64,000 nucleotides of DNA from contig NZ_BNJI01000001.1 of assembly GCF_016587415.1 (NCBI RefSeq), forward strand, positions 372,001-436,000, read 5' to 3'. Shown here piece after piece: positions 33,864 through 43,898 of the stretch; the stretch's first letter is position 1, and each line of letters begins with the position of its first letter. Position numbers and translations under genes: made by a program. The notes below the pieces were generated by a model, which had not been told where the DNA came from, did not search any database, and saw only the letters and a program-made list of their open reading frames with translations. Source of the DNA: Ktedonobacter sp. SOSP1-85. Its GTDB lineage: Bacteria; Chloroflexota; Ktedonobacteria; Ktedonobacterales; Ktedonobacteraceae.

Positions 33864-34706
33864 CTAGTGGTCTCCTGCTTCCTGCTCCCAGACCTCCAGA
33901 TACTCCAGCAGTTCCGTGAGGGTCTTGACAATGGCCGAAGGCTTTACCTCCTCGGGTTTGGGCCAGGGATATTCGTTATAACGCCACACCCCGCGCATGC
34001 CTGCTCGCTGGGCGCCTCGCACATCGTCGACCATGCGGTCTCCAACCATCACACATGCGTTGACTGAGACGCCAAGCCGGCGTGCGGCCTCCTGGAAGAC
34101 ATAGGGATGGGGTTTGGAGTAGGGTAAGTCGGACGTATACATGATGACATCCAGTAGCGAAGTTAGGCCATGAGCCGCCAGGTCGGCGTCATGCCAGGCC
34201 CCCGCCCACCAGGTGTTCGAGAGCAAACCCAGGCGATAGCCACGCTTGCGCAACTCCAGCAACGTTTCGACCGTTTCCGGGAAAATTGTGGCCCACCCGA
34301 TGATGGCGTTAGCATAGCCATCCAGGGCCGTCATTAAAGCTTCTTTGCTCACTTCACAATTGAGGCGTTGGAAGCCATCAAGCAACACGACATCAGGGGT
34401 ATTACTGGTATGCTGCTCGTTAACTCGTTGCCAGTGGGCCTTCTCAGCCTCGCGCATAGCGCGCACGTACGCCTCTTTCGTCGGCCACTCCCGCTCGTTG
34501 GAGCGTGCAACCAGATGCTCGTAGGAGAGTCCCCAGCGTCGCTCGATATCTTCATCCCAATCGGGCCAGTCAATTAGTGTTCCGCCCAGGTCAAAGACTA
34601 TGGCCTGGATGACTCCCTGTCGTGTGGGCAGATTCTCTTCTTGGCCCTCTCCGTTGTGCAGTTGCTCTTGTGGACTGGCCACCGCGTCTTCGCTATGCTC
34701 AGGCAT
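33864..34706 (-). CDS. HAD-superfamily hydrolase
   Basis: 280 residues. A Glu/Gln-rich start of ~30 residues precedes motif I FDLGGTLIDW (nucleophile Asp near 39), motif II LLSNTWW, the Lys in SKPHPYVF and motif IV GDRMVDDVRGA. This is the phosphatase/dehalogenase-like subclass with a helical cap. The substrate is unknown. It lies downstream of a second HAD gene on the same strand (105 bp gap) and probably belongs to the same operon. Confidence 0.9.
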   Translation of the reverse strand: MPEHSEDAVASPQEQLHNGEGQEENLPTRQGVIQAIVFDLGGTLIDWPDWDEDIERRWGLSYEHLVARSNEREWPTKEAYVRAMREAEKAHWQRVNEQHTSNTPDVVLLDGFQRLNCEVSKEALMTALDGYANAIIGWATIFPETVETLLELRKRGYRLGLLSNTWWAGAWHDADLAAHGLTSLLDVIMYTSDLPYSKPHPYVFQEAARRLGVSVNACVMVGDRMVDDVRGAQRAGMRGVWRYNEYPWPKPEEVKPSAIVKTLTELLEYLEVWEQEAGDH

Positions 34707-34811
34707 GTGTAACCACCCGTTTTAATCTCACATTTCTCATTTTCTTCTTTGTATACGCCTCTTAAGGGGAGGACTGGCATTATATCCTCTCCACCTCGCT
34801 TTGTCCAGCAA

Positions 34812-35549
34812 TCAAAGCTCTTCCACCCTGACACCGTCCAGGTGTGCCAGTAGGCCCTTAATACTCTCGATACGTGCTCCACGCCATGTGCGCGCCTCAT
34901 GGCAACGCGGATTATGCTCTTCAGCATAGGGCACACGAATAAGCATTGCCTCCATGCCAATGGCCTGGGCGCCAGCCAGCTCGTTGCTCTCGCCATTCGC
35001 GATAAAGAGGCCCCGTTCAGGGGCAATCTCCAGGCGTTCGCATGCCAGGTGATAGATACGTGGATCTGGTTTCTTTAACTTTACTGAGCAGGAGAAAATG
35101 GGGGCATCAATGTATGCTGCCAGAGGTGTGGTTCTCCAGAGCAGGGGCACTTCGCTACTGCAATCGCTGATGAGCCCTAGTTTATAGCCTGCTGTGCGTA
35201 GTGCCTCTAGCGTTTCCAGCGCGTCATGCCGTGGCTTCAACGATTGTCGTGTCAGTTCCAGGCGTCGGTGGACTGCGCGCTGAATTTGCTCTGGCTTTGG
35301 CGTAATTCCAAGCTCTGTGCAAATATAGAGAATATTCGCTTCCACGTCGGGGAGATGGCCCGCTGCGCGTAGTGGCCAGGTATCATGCATCCACATCTGG
35401 AGGAAGATATCGCGTGGTGCGCCGATGAAACTCGCCATTTCCTCTAGAGTTTGGGTAAAAGGTTCTGTGAGTAGATCATCGACCAGTGTGCCAAAAAGAT
35501 CGAAGATAATGGCATCGTATGGCAGGTTCGTCCTTGCTTGCCCTACCAT
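34812..35549 (-). CDS. HAD-superfamily hydrolase
   Basis: 245 residues: motif I FDLFGTLVDD near 16-25, motif II LISDCSSEVP, Lys in KLKKPDPRIYHLAC and motif IV ANGESNELAGAQAIG. A helical cap lies between motifs I and II. It starts 1 bp after the MazG-like gene and is therefore translationally coupled to it. Two HAD enzymes behind a nucleotide-pyrophosphatase-like protein suggest nucleotide or sugar-phosphate clean-up; the substrate is not readable. Confidence 0.9.
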   Translation of the reverse strand: MVGQARTNLPYDAIIFDLFGTLVDDLLTEPFTQTLEEMASFIGAPRDIFLQMWMHDTWPLRAAGHLPDVEANILYICTELGITPKPEQIQRAVHRRLELTRQSLKPRHDALETLEALRTAGYKLGLISDCSSEVPLLWRTTPLAAYIDAPIFSCSVKLKKPDPRIYHLACERLEIAPERGLFIANGESNELAGAQAIGMEAMLIRVPYAEEHNPRCHEARTWRGARIESIKGLLAHLDGVRVEEL

Positions 35550-35550
35550 G

Positions 35551-36111
35551 CTACTGCACCAGCCCTTTTCTGCGCATCTGTCCCAGGTCGAACTCCGCTG
35601 GAGCCAGGGGATCTACGCCCGCGGCCGCGCAGGCCCAGCCAATCAACATAAAACCAATGGTCAGTCCCCTGGAAATAGTCTCTGGCTGATCTGAGGCTAC
35701 CATACGTGTACACTCTTCGCGCAGTTCTATAACCCGGCTGTCGTTATAACGCCCGTGATAACCCTCTAGTAGGGCCTGGTGTGGCTCAAAGTCTGGGTAG
35801 GGGATGCTGCAACCTGCCGCCAGCAGGAAGAGCCAATACCCAACCTGGCTGCCCTCCAGGACGGTGTCCGACTGGCGCCCACTATGCACATGCTCCCCAC
35901 TCTGTACCTCCGCCAGTTCCTCCAACTCATCTCCCAACCGCGAGGCGAGATAGCTCTGGCTGCGCTCCTGCAAGAGCCGCGAGGTGTTAGATTCCTCGCT
36001 CAGGTCATGGTCGCGTAGGTAGATGTACACTCCATATAATTGACGTAATGTGTCCTGTAGCTTCTGCTCTGTCTCCACGGAACTCCGAGTTAGCCACTTG
36101 TCCTTCTCCAT
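35551..36111 (-). CDS. MazG-like helical protein, N-terminus possibly replaced
   Basis: 186 residues. Helical, with LGDELEELAEVQSGEH (residues ~58-73), reminiscent of the EExxE metal site of MazG/phosphoribosyl-ATP pyrophosphohydrolases; the assignment is tentative. The ATG at 36111 has GGAGG 12 bases upstream, but the first 15 residues overlap the end of the decayed serine recombinase in another frame. They may not be ancestral, since an insertion event could have supplied a new start. Confidence 0.55.
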   Translation of the reverse strand: MEKDKWLTRSSVETEQKLQDTLRQLYGVYIYLRDHDLSEESNTSRLLQERSQSYLASRLGDELEELAEVQSGEHVHSGRQSDTVLEGSQVGYWLFLLAAGCSIPYPDFEPHQALLEGYHGRYNDSRVIELREECTRMVASDQPETISRGLTIGFMLIGWACAAAGVDPLAPAEFDLGQMRRKGLVQ

Positions 36112-37590
36112 ATTGTTTGTATGCCTCCATCACTTTCATGTCTTCAAAACAGTACGTACGATACTCTTCGTTTCTCAATTTTGTAGCGTTAAATGGCCCT
36201 TTGGTAGACAAGCCAAGCGTTCTAATCCGCCTATTGATAACCCATGGAGAGCGCACAGGCAACGCTTGTAGTGTTTCATCTACGCTTGCGTTCTTCTCTA
36301 AGCGCTCACGTAAAATCTCGTCTTCCTCGGGCGTCCAAGTCAACTGTGCTGCACTGGGTCGCTCAATAACCAATACGGTTGTGCCCCACGCGGGTACCTT
36401 CCACTCTATTGCTACTTTGTAGAAGCGAGGCGATAGAGGGTCCAGGTACACTTTGCAGATAGTCGCACGGCAAAGCTCTTGTTGCACATGAGTAGACAGA
36501 CTTTCCCATGAGTCACGCGTCCGTATGAGCAATTGCGATAGAGTGTAGTAGTCACCCGCTTCGGTACCACTCTGCAACGGTGTCGATAAGTCACGTATCT
36601 CCTTGCTAATCGCCGTGTGTTTCTCCTTGTACGAATCAAGCAGATCCTTATCCTCAGGGTTGGTAGGGTCAAGTAACGTCATTTGCGTGATAAGGTTCTT
36701 CTTTTGCTTTTCGGCTTTCGCCAGCAACGTCTTGCGCCGCTTCTCCGCTTCCGTGTAAGATTTCCTGGCTGCTTCCATCTGATCGAAGTAAGAACCAAAT
36801 TTCTCGGGATTGTTCAGGATAGTCAGTAGTGCGTCTGTCACCACTTCGTCAACAGTTGAGGAATCTACCATGAGAATGGTATCGCGAGCCTCCAAGTTTA
36901 CCTTTTGCACTGCGTACATTAACACATTCCGTACAGCCTTATCGTTGAGATTCTGTCTTCTCCCCTGGCGTAGATAGACGGTAAACCCCTCTTGGTGCGT
37001 GGCGAGCAGGCGCTTGAGCATACTTTCCTCACCACTTGGCAACCGGGAAAAACGTGTTTGCTTGCCACACTCTTCATTCACGCTCCCATTAAGATTATAC
37101 GGGCTAAGTTTGCGGAACGCTGGCCAAAACAGTTCTTCCTCCACTATTGGTTCGTGGTTGTGCTCTATAACCTTCCCCTCAAATACCCACGTGCCTATAT
37201 ACGTAGGGTTTTACACAGGAGACTCTCAAGTCCCACTCTATGTAGAGTATACCCAACAATCTCTGCGCCTTGCCGAGACTCTTTCGATACACCGAGGGCA
37301 GTACCATCTTTCGTTACGGGTGTGACGCGAAGCTTGCCCCTTAACAGGTCTGATACGGTGTCATCGAGAAGTGGAAACAAAATATACTTTTTCTCCCATA
37401 TCTCTTTCGCCAACGCAAACACATCAAGCTGTAGCTCATTATACCGCTCAAATAGCCAGCGAACCACTTCCGCATGAGGGCGATAGGGTATAAACTTGCG
37501 GTATGTTGGTGAGTCAGGGTTCTTGTCTACATCATACCCCACTGGTGGGCTACCCAGGCCAGTATGGGGTACCTGACTGATGGTTCTCCT
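36005..37590 (-). pseudogene. Decayed large serine recombinase
   Basis: The segment before 37542 reads GLGSPPVGYDVDKNPDSP and continues as the Recombinase domain (AEVVRWLFERYNELQ). It then shifts frame near 37150-37195 into a 379-codon part with the coiled-coil region (EAEKRRKTLLAKAEKQKKN) and a C-terminal DNA-binding part. The catalytic resolvase domain with its Ser is absent, and a stop stands at 37591. So the N-terminal third is deleted and at least one frameshift is present. Confidence 0.82.
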
Positions 37591-37695
37591 TCACTCTCCC
37601 AATACTTCGGACGACTTGCCTCATGCGCTTTTACCCAGCATGGGTGTGCGCGCCTCACTCATTTCCCTTCCTTTTGCGGTGTTTCCAATGCGAGG

Positions 37696-38523
37696 TCAGT
37701 TGGTGGATGGTCGCTCGTCTCCCGTTGGGATTGGCGAGCCAGCCTGAATGCGTTGGACAAACGTGTCAAGGGAGCGCGCGAGGCTGACCGGCTCTTTAAA
37801 TGGGAGTTGATGGCTGCCGTCCAACCACTGGATAGAAAACTCTGGATACAAGCGCCCCAATTGTTCTCCTCCAGATCGCCACAGGGCATTGTTTCGCTCA
37901 GCGCGCTCCCCCTTTTCTCCGGCACTTTTCGTTGCCAGAACCAGTTCCACGGGACAATCCAGCTGCTCATAGGCCGAAAGAAGCTGCTCGCGGCGTCTAT
38001 TGAGCTCAATGGTGAGAGTCGCATACTCGTCAGGCGTGAGGCGATAGCCCATGCCAACCAGATACAAAAGCAAAGGCCCGAATTTCACCGCTGGTGTATT
38101 GAGTCGCCTTCTTATATCCTCGGGATCAATCACAAGGTTGACCGGCACAGCTCCATCAATGAGAAACAACCCTGCCACCCTCCCCGGATGGCGTGCCGCA
38201 TACCAGACAGACAGATCAGCTCCCAGGGACCAGCCAATTACAAGAGGCCGAGGACCAGCAACCTTGTCCATAATGACCTCAGCATCGCTCAAAAAGGACT
38301 CGAAAGAGACATCGAGTGAGCGTGTTGTTTTGCCATGACTGCGGAAGTCGAAAGTGACAATGCGATACTGCCCGCTAAGTTCGCGAATAATGCGCTTCCA
38401 ACTCACTTGTGTTGCTCCCCCTCCGTTGAAGAAGAGGAGCGTTTGCCCCTGCCCGGCCTCACTGACCGCGAGTTGCACTTCTCCGTTTGCTATCTTGTAG
38501 TGTTTTTCCTGTATTCTCTCCAT
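37696..38523 (-). CDS. Alpha/beta hydrolase
   Basis: 275 residues. Oxyanion strand LLFFNGGGATQVSWK at ~28-42, RIVTFDFRSHGKT, the nucleophile elbow IGWSLGADLS (Ser near 98), and a late His in DGSHQLPF near 240. A helical lid lies at ~130-190. Substrate unknown. It starts 15 bp after the TetR gene on the same strand, so the two form an operon under the palindrome at 39191; the repressor may sense the hydrolase substrate. Confidence 0.9.
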   Translation of the reverse strand: MERIQEKHYKIANGEVQLAVSEAGQGQTLLFFNGGGATQVSWKRIIRELSGQYRIVTFDFRSHGKTTRSLDVSFESFLSDAEVIMDKVAGPRPLVIGWSLGADLSVWYAARHPGRVAGLFLIDGAVPVNLVIDPEDIRRRLNTPAVKFGPLLLYLVGMGYRLTPDEYATLTIELNRRREQLLSAYEQLDCPVELVLATKSAGEKGERAERNNALWRSGGEQLGRLYPEFSIQWLDGSHQLPFKEPVSLARSLDTFVQRIQAGSPIPTGDERPSTN

Positions 38524-38538
38524 ACTGCATAAATCTTT

Positions 38539-39174
38539 CTATTGCTCAAACAAACTCTGAAACAGCGCCTGTAATCCAAAATCAAACTCGCGGTCAGGCG
38601 TCCACTGCGTAATCACTGGTAACAATGTATGGAGCGTCGGGTATTGCTCTGCCGGGAAGTGTTGCCAGACCGCCGGACCGTTTGGCCCTGGTTCCAGACC
38701 CGCGACCGCTTGCGTTCCAGTGACGAGCAAGGTATGCCCAACAATAAAACCGACCAGGCACTGGAGCGCATAGATGGACTGAACGCCGGTGATCTGTGCC
38801 TGATGGAGTGTTTCAAGAAGATGATCTAACATGGCGAGAGAGGCTGATGTGCGCAGCGGACTGGTTGCCACGAGCGGAAGCACCCGTGGATGAGCGCGGA
38901 GAACATCCCGAAAGGCATGAGCAAAGGTCCACAATTCCTCACGTGGCGTGGCATCGGGTTGCAAAGGCAACGGAGCCTGAATGATGAGCAGTTCAATCAC
39001 CCCATCAAAGACGGCTCGCTTATTCTCAACATGGTTGTAGAGCGACATTGCCTCGACACCAAGCAGAGTTCCAAGCTTGCGCATACTAAAGCCTTCCAGC
39101 CCCTCTTGATCGAGCAAGCGCAGGGCTGCTTCCAACACCCGTTGCCGGGTGAGTGGCTCACCAGATTTCGTCAT
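38539..39174 (-). CDS. TetR-family regulator
   Basis: 211 residues with the HTH at ~9-55 (TRQRVLEAALRLLDQEGLEG, then EAMSLYNHVENK) and a TetR_C-type ligand domain. A 32-bp palindrome lies 17 bp upstream of the start, ideal for autorepression. It leads the hydrolase operon. Confidence 0.92.
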   Translation of the reverse strand: MTKSGEPLTRQRVLEAALRLLDQEGLEGFSMRKLGTLLGVEAMSLYNHVENKRAVFDGVIELLIIQAPLPLQPDATPREELWTFAHAFRDVLRAHPRVLPLVATSPLRTSASLAMLDHLLETLHQAQITGVQSIYALQCLVGFIVGHTLLVTGTQAVAGLEPGPNGPAVWQHFPAEQYPTLHTLLPVITQWTPDREFDFGLQALFQSLFEQ

Positions 39175-39190
39175 GATCCTCGTCCTCTCT

Positions 39191-39222
39191 ATACTTACAA
39201 TGTAAGCTTACAACGTAAGTAT
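39191..39222. promoter_or_regulatory. TetR operator palindrome
   Basis: A 32-bp palindrome with 14 of 16 half-site bases matching (arms ATACTTAC and GTAAGTAT, centre AAGCTT), just upstream of the TetR gene. Confidence 0.82.
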
Positions 39223-39427
39223 AAGGCAGAGGAAGAAGGATGTCAAGCTCTCTTTTTTTCTAGGTTGGCATTTTTCACTGGGAGAGTTGCTCCTCTAGGG
39301 CACGTAAGTTGTGTTCTGGATCTTTACGAAAGCGATATTGTTCACGTCGAGCTTCCTGCCGATGTTCAACCTGCTTTCTCAGCGTTCTCCACGCTGCAAG
39401 TCAATGGAGCGGCAGATGGTGGGGATG

Positions 39428-40429
39428 TTACAGGGAACCGATCAGATGGAGCACTTGTTTTCGCTCCATCACCTCATCCACAATAGGAATGACTAAGAGC
39501 AGCAATTCATCGAGACCACTGGTTAACAATTCTTGCACACGATCTCGCACCGTTGTCTCATTGCCACTGATCACGAGTGTCCGCGCCAAAGCCTGTAACG
39601 CCATCTCATCGTCATCTACTGCAGAAGCCCAACCAGCGAGCGCAAACATATGAGCATAGGTACTTGTCTGAATTAATTGCTGGACGAGCTGACGCGCTGC
39701 CACCAGCACCGCTGCTTCATCTGTACTCAAAGCGACCGGCAAACACGCAACAACAGGGGGCACAGGTCGAGATGTTTCCTCGGCACCAGCCCGCAGAGCA
39801 GGCAACGCCTGGTCAAGCAGATAGGGAATGGGGCACAGCGAGGCAAGAGCGCCATCCGCAATCTCTCCCGCGAGTCGGAACGCTTTCAAGCCCAATGCAG
39901 GTATGAGCAGGGGAACCGTAGCTGTGCGTGGCAGGGTATCCATCACATGAAAAAACTTCCCCTGGTAGTCAATGCTTCCTTGCCATAACACGCCACGCAC
40001 CACCGCCATGTACTCTTTGAGATACCTGAGAGGCGCGATCTGTGACAAGCCATAGCGACTCTCAAGGAACGGACGATTGCCAGAACCAATTCCTAACCGC
40101 AAGCGTCCGGGAGCGAGATCGTGCACTGCGAGAGCCTGCTGTGCCATTACCAGTGGATGTCGTGTAGCATCTGGCACAATCGCCGTTCCCAGTTTGATCT
40201 GTTCTGTTTGCGTGACAGCAGCCGCCAGAACGGTTACAATGTCAGCGAAGCCTGCGCCTCCCGACGTCATCCACGCCTGTCGGACACCTGCCTGCTCGGC
40301 CTCACGAATCTTGGCAATGGCGTCCACCGTATCTCTTGCTTGAATGTAGATGCCAACGCGATCACGGAGCGAACGGGCGCGAAACGCATGTGACGACAGT
40401 TGCTGGCTGAACGTGTCTTTCTGTTGCAT
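39428..40429 (-). CDS. LLM-class (luciferase-like) flavin oxidoreductase
   Basis: 333 residues forming a TIM barrel of the F420/FMN luciferase-like family: VGIYIQARDTVDAIAKIREA at the first strand, LGTAIVPDATRHPLVMAQQA, then RLRLGIGSGNRP and a C-terminal SGNETTVRDRVQELLTSGLD. It lies 22 bp after the NmrA-like gene on the same strand. Substrate unknown; F420 use is plausible in this phylum. Confidence 0.9.
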   Translation of the reverse strand: MQQKDTFSQQLSSHAFRARSLRDRVGIYIQARDTVDAIAKIREAEQAGVRQAWMTSGGAGFADIVTVLAAAVTQTEQIKLGTAIVPDATRHPLVMAQQALAVHDLAPGRLRLGIGSGNRPFLESRYGLSQIAPLRYLKEYMAVVRGVLWQGSIDYQGKFFHVMDTLPRTATVPLLIPALGLKAFRLAGEIADGALASLCPIPYLLDQALPALRAGAEETSRPVPPVVACLPVALSTDEAAVLVAARQLVQQLIQTSTYAHMFALAGWASAVDDDEMALQALARTLVISGNETTVRDRVQELLTSGLDELLLLVIPIVDEVMERKQVLHLIGSL

Positions 40430-40451
40430 GAATACTATCTCTTTCTTTTAT

Positions 40452-41345
40452 TTATCTTCTGTGTGATGGAGGTGTCAGGGCCTCAAGTTTCGCCTTGCCT
40501 TCCTTCTCGAGCCAGGTAGCAAAGTCCTTCAGGCCAGGGTGCAGCTTGCGCAGTGTGGAAATATCCGCTCGATACCCTCCTCTGTTCACAAAGTCATACG
40601 CAAGGGCAGCATCTGCATTCTGCTGGCGAAGGGTTTCCATGGGAATATTGACAGAGGGGAGAGTGCGCCCAATCGTACAAGAGATCGCCGCCGCGATCTG
40701 TGGCGGCGTGAGCGCATCTCCGGCGATTTCGAGCGTTTTCCCGATGGAGAATTTCGGATGCTCGAACGCCAGGGCAACCAACGCGCCAATGTCATCTACG
40801 GCAATTAACTGCACTGCCACATCTGGATCGAACGAGCTCGTAAACGTCCCACGCGGCACACCAAAGGTCGGACCGATAATATAGTCCATAAATGCGGTCG
40901 GACGCAGGATCGTCGTTGGCAGTTCAAGTGCCTGGATGTGTTGCTCAACATCCCACTTGCTAAACGGGCGGAGGCGAGCCTGGTCTGGCGCGCCAGCAGT
41001 TGAGGCATAGACAAAGTGCTGAACGGAAACTTCTTGTGCCACCTCCGCCACGTTTTTTCCCTGGCGAACCTCGTCAGCGTAGCTGGCAAACTGGACACTG
41101 AAGACACCATAAGCGCTCTTCATAGCTGCCCTCAACGAGGCACGGTTGTCGTTATCACCCTGGATGACTTCAGCGCCTAACCGCTGTAGCGCTCGTGCAG
41201 CAGGCGAGTTTTGATCGCGGGTGAGGGCTCTCACATACCAGCCCGCAGCCAACAAATGTTTCGCTACTGCGCCACCTTGCCGACCGGTAGCGCCTGTAAC
41301 GAGAAGAATTTTATCGGTTTTATCCATAACGCTCTCTAAAAACAT
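40452..41345 (-). CDS. NmrA-family NAD(P)-binding protein
   Basis: 297 residues. Rossmann start LLVTGATGRQGGAVAKHLL, then a QFASYADEVRQGKNVAEVA segment and FVYASTAGAPDQ. NmrA-like proteins sense or reduce via NAD(P)H. The ATG at 41345 has AAGGAG 11 bases upstream; a second in-frame ATG at 41327 is possible. It is the first gene of an operon with the LLM oxidoreductase. Confidence 0.88.
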   Translation of the reverse strand: MFLESVMDKTDKILLVTGATGRQGGAVAKHLLAAGWYVRALTRDQNSPAARALQRLGAEVIQGDNDNRASLRAAMKSAYGVFSVQFASYADEVRQGKNVAEVAQEVSVQHFVYASTAGAPDQARLRPFSKWDVEQHIQALELPTTILRPTAFMDYIIGPTFGVPRGTFTSSFDPDVAVQLIAVDDIGALVALAFEHPKFSIGKTLEIAGDALTPPQIAAAISCTIGRTLPSVNIPMETLRQQNADAALAYDFVNRGGYRADISTLRKLHPGLKDFATWLEKEGKAKLEALTPPSHRR

Positions 41346-41520
41346 TGGCTTTCTGCTCTCCTTGATACGGAACGCCTATTGCCTCCCCATATATCCTCTT
41401 CACTCTGGTGGTAGTATGAAACGACGTCTCTGCCTTAACCAGGAGTGTGTTGTATCATATGTCTAGAAAGTCATAGCTTCCTGCACCAGACGACGTTGTG
41501 CGGGGAGCAACGAGGGACGT

Positions 41521-41616
41521 ATGAGAGAAAGAGTCAAACGCCGTGCGGGGCTGGCCGATTTCTTACAAAACCGCCGTGCTCGCCTCCGTCCAGAACAGTT
41601 TCATCCCTGCAACTAA
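41521..41616 (+). pseudogene. N-terminal fragment of an XRE/MmyB-type regulator
   Basis: 31 codons with GAGGGA before the ATG. The segment LADFLQNRRARLRPEQF is close to the start of the MmyB-type regulator at 48895, then breaks off at TAA. It ends at the same point as the quinone reductase fragment on the other strand. Confidence 0.7.
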
Positions 41617-42044
41617 ATGCGGAGGAGCGCCGCCATTTGTTTCTCGAGGAGGCGCTCGTCCACACTCACGTATTCGGCAGAGGTTCCCTGCCTGCCGTCG
41701 TAGCCTTGATTGTTGGCCCAGACGCGCTCACCCGGCTTGAGCCGCCTCACCGCCGTCCCAATTTGGGCTACCGCACCGATCATATCGCGGCCGACGATAA
41801 ACGGCCAGGGCAGTGGCATTTTGTACGTGCCACTGCGGATGTAGGTGTCGATAGGATCGACCGTCACTGCAGCGACCTTCACAAGGACATCCTGCTCTCC
41901 AACCACAGGTGCCGGCAACTCCCCATAGCGAATGGACTCGGGCGGACCGGGGTGTTCAATGTAAGCGGCTTTGATGTCACACTCCGTTCTTACTGGCATC
42001 AATTGCATCATGCGCAAGAAGCGCGTGCACGCCACGAACCCCAT
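41613..42044 (-). pseudogene. N-terminal half of a quinone oxidoreductase (MDR family)
   Basis: About 143 codons: IKAAYIEHPGPPESIRYGEL, then the GroES-like fold with VDPIDTYIRSG and KPGERVW, but the NADPH-binding Rossmann half is missing. The frame ends at 41613 in KQMAALLRI. The likely original start is the ATG at 41999. It overlaps the end of the amidase gene. Confidence 0.8.
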
Positions 42045-42969
42045 TGACCACCTGGGTGATCCGCAAATCCATCACCAGACTGGCCAGAGCGAGTGCTTCT
42101 TTCGGTTGCAGCTGATAGAACTCACCCATTAACTGCACCATTTCTCGGGTTGCTATGGCCCAGGCCTCATTCAAATCCTCGTGAAACCCAAAGGTGAGCC
42201 AACCTGCCGGGGTGAACGCGCGAGGCAGAGACAATTGCATACGCGTATGGAGATGGAACTCAAGCTCGACCAACTCCATCGGACAGGCCAATGCCGGTCC
42301 CGCCACCTCTCCATCCCCTTGAACGGCATGCCCGTCACCAAGAGAAAACAGTCCTCCTTCCACAGCAATCGGCAGGTACAGCCGGCTTTGTTCCACGAGT
42401 TCTTTGCAGTCCAGGTTCCCTCCGCAGAATCGTGGCGGAAAGGTGGTTTGCACGCCCGGCTCATTGGCGGGCATTCCCATGACGCCCATGAACGGGCGCA
42501 TACGAAGCGTCTGACCAAGCCGGTTATGAGCCAAGCCTTGGTTTGGGTCCAGGGACCACATCGTCGCTTGATCTCCAGTGGGTACCGTGATCACCGCCGG
42601 TGGGCCACTTGGGGCCTTTGCGAAGCCCAGCCTTTCATCCATCTGGCTGGGCAATCCAGGCCCGGCCGACCAGCCCCAAGTGCCCGTGCGGATTCGGTTG
42701 ACCCGCACTTCCAAGGTCATACCCGGTTCAGCGCCACGCACGGCGAGAGGGCCAGTGAGGGCGTGGCCAAAATCTCTTTGGCGATCCCGGGGCGCGAAGT
42801 CCTGGGGAATGCCCAAATTCTTCGCCTGTTGAAGCGCCCCCCAGCCAGCATCCAGTGTTTCGTAGCGGACGGTATCGCCCGTGTCAACGGTCAGAACAGC
42901 GGAAAGGTCACGAGAAAAAAAGCCATGAAGATTCTTCGGCTCAGCCTTGAGAGAATGCACTGCCATTTT
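41977..42969 (-). CDS. Acetamidase/formamidase family protein
   Basis: 330 residues from the ATG at 42969, with GAGAGG 7 bases upstream; the frame is open further but the added residues do not match the family. The family pattern is clear: VDTGDTVRYETLDA, GPLAVRGAEPGMTLEVRV, FMGVMGMPANEPGVQTTFPPR, GGNLDCKELVEQSRLYLPI and GLFSLGDGHAVQGDGEV. It hydrolyses short-chain amides to ammonia and acid. It is a single gene here. Confidence 0.93.
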   Translation of the reverse strand, partial: KMAVHSLKAEPKNLHGFFSRDLSAVLTVDTGDTVRYETLDAGWGALQQAKNLGIPQDFAPRDRQRDFGHALTGPLAVRGAEPGMTLEVRVNRIRTGTWGWSAGPGLPSQMDERLGFAKAPSGPPAVITVPTGDQATMWSLDPNQGLAHNRLGQTLRMRPFMGVMGMPANEPGVQTTFPPRFCGGNLDCKELVEQSRLYLPIAVEGGLFSLGDGHAVQGDGEVAGPALACPMELVELEFHLHTRMQLSLPRAFTPAGWLTFGFHEDLNEAWAIATREMVQLMGEFYQLQPKEALALASLVMDLRITQVVNGVRGVHALLAHDAIDASKNGV

Positions 42970-43863
42970 TAGCCTCTCAACACTTCCCTTGTAACAGGGA
43001 GGGACTACACGGACACACCACATCAACACCTGCATAGTACCGATCCAGTCGAGAGCTTGCCCCCGATAGGACCTGACACTTCTGCCTTTCACCGCCTCAT
43101 GATGCGTCACGCGAAACATCACTCTGTGTAGCACGTTCACACTTACAGGAAGTTTGACAGACATCTCTGCCTGTGCTTGTAGAGAGTGGAGTAAAATCCA
43201 CCAATCTATAGATTTGCTAGGCTCAGAGGTAGAATAAGTAGAGAGGTTTCCTCGTACCAGGCGAAGGGTCAGCTGGACTACTCTTCTGTCTCCTGCCACA
43301 TCGGTTGCTTGGGAACCGGGTAAAAATGGGAGCGTGGGGATGTTGTGCCGCTTCCTTCTTCGGCACCAGCGGCCATATCTATCGGTGGCAGATCGAACAA
43401 AGGGAGTTGAATGATCCCTTCAACACGGCGTCTCCGATGGGCAGGTGCCTGATCGTCTTTTTTCCAGTAGGCCTATTGGTGTATTTTTAACGAAAAGGTA
43501 TGACATACCTGTAAAGACGAAAATTCCATGAGGTAATTTTTCGACGATTATCTGAGGTAAGACTCATGGATGTTAAAGAGATTTTGCCTTAAACACTACG
43601 CTGAGACGAGGCTATACCAATGGGGCCCAAAGGCGCCTTTGGAAGAGGAGAAATTCAGATCTATGGTATACTTTCGATGACATGCAACGTAAAACGCCGA
43701 CTCGCTCAGTGACTTGGTCTTCTCCTCATGGCACTTCCTGTCCCGCCTCGCGGATGTTTTGCGACGGGATTAAGAAGTGCGCAGCCATTTGTTCACCCTG
43801 GCACAAGATCCCTTACAACATAACCAACAGGAAAGCCCCGCCCGCCGACACGCTCTCCAGATC
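42970..43863. other. Intergenic stretch without supported gene
   Basis: About 900 bp. Open frames at 43305 and 43682 are short and have no ribosome sites. An extended -10 (TGGTATACT) stands at 43660-43668 but leads to no recognisable gene. An imperfect hairpin occurs near 43739-43772. Confidence 0.5.
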
Positions 43864-43892
43864 TTGACAAAATAAGAGTCAAGCCATATACT
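43864..43892 (+). promoter_or_regulatory. Consensus promoter ending 6 bp before a start codon
   Basis: TTGACA, 17 bp, TATACT (43887-43892); the ATG of the TetR gene is at 43899. The transcript would begin at or next to the start codon and be leaderless. Confidence 0.82.
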
Positions 43893-43898
43893 TTTTGT

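Noticed and set aside
42970..43299. N-terminal extension of the amidase
   Set aside because: The frame is open, but the added 110 residues do not match the family and a good ribosome site stands before the ATG at 42969.
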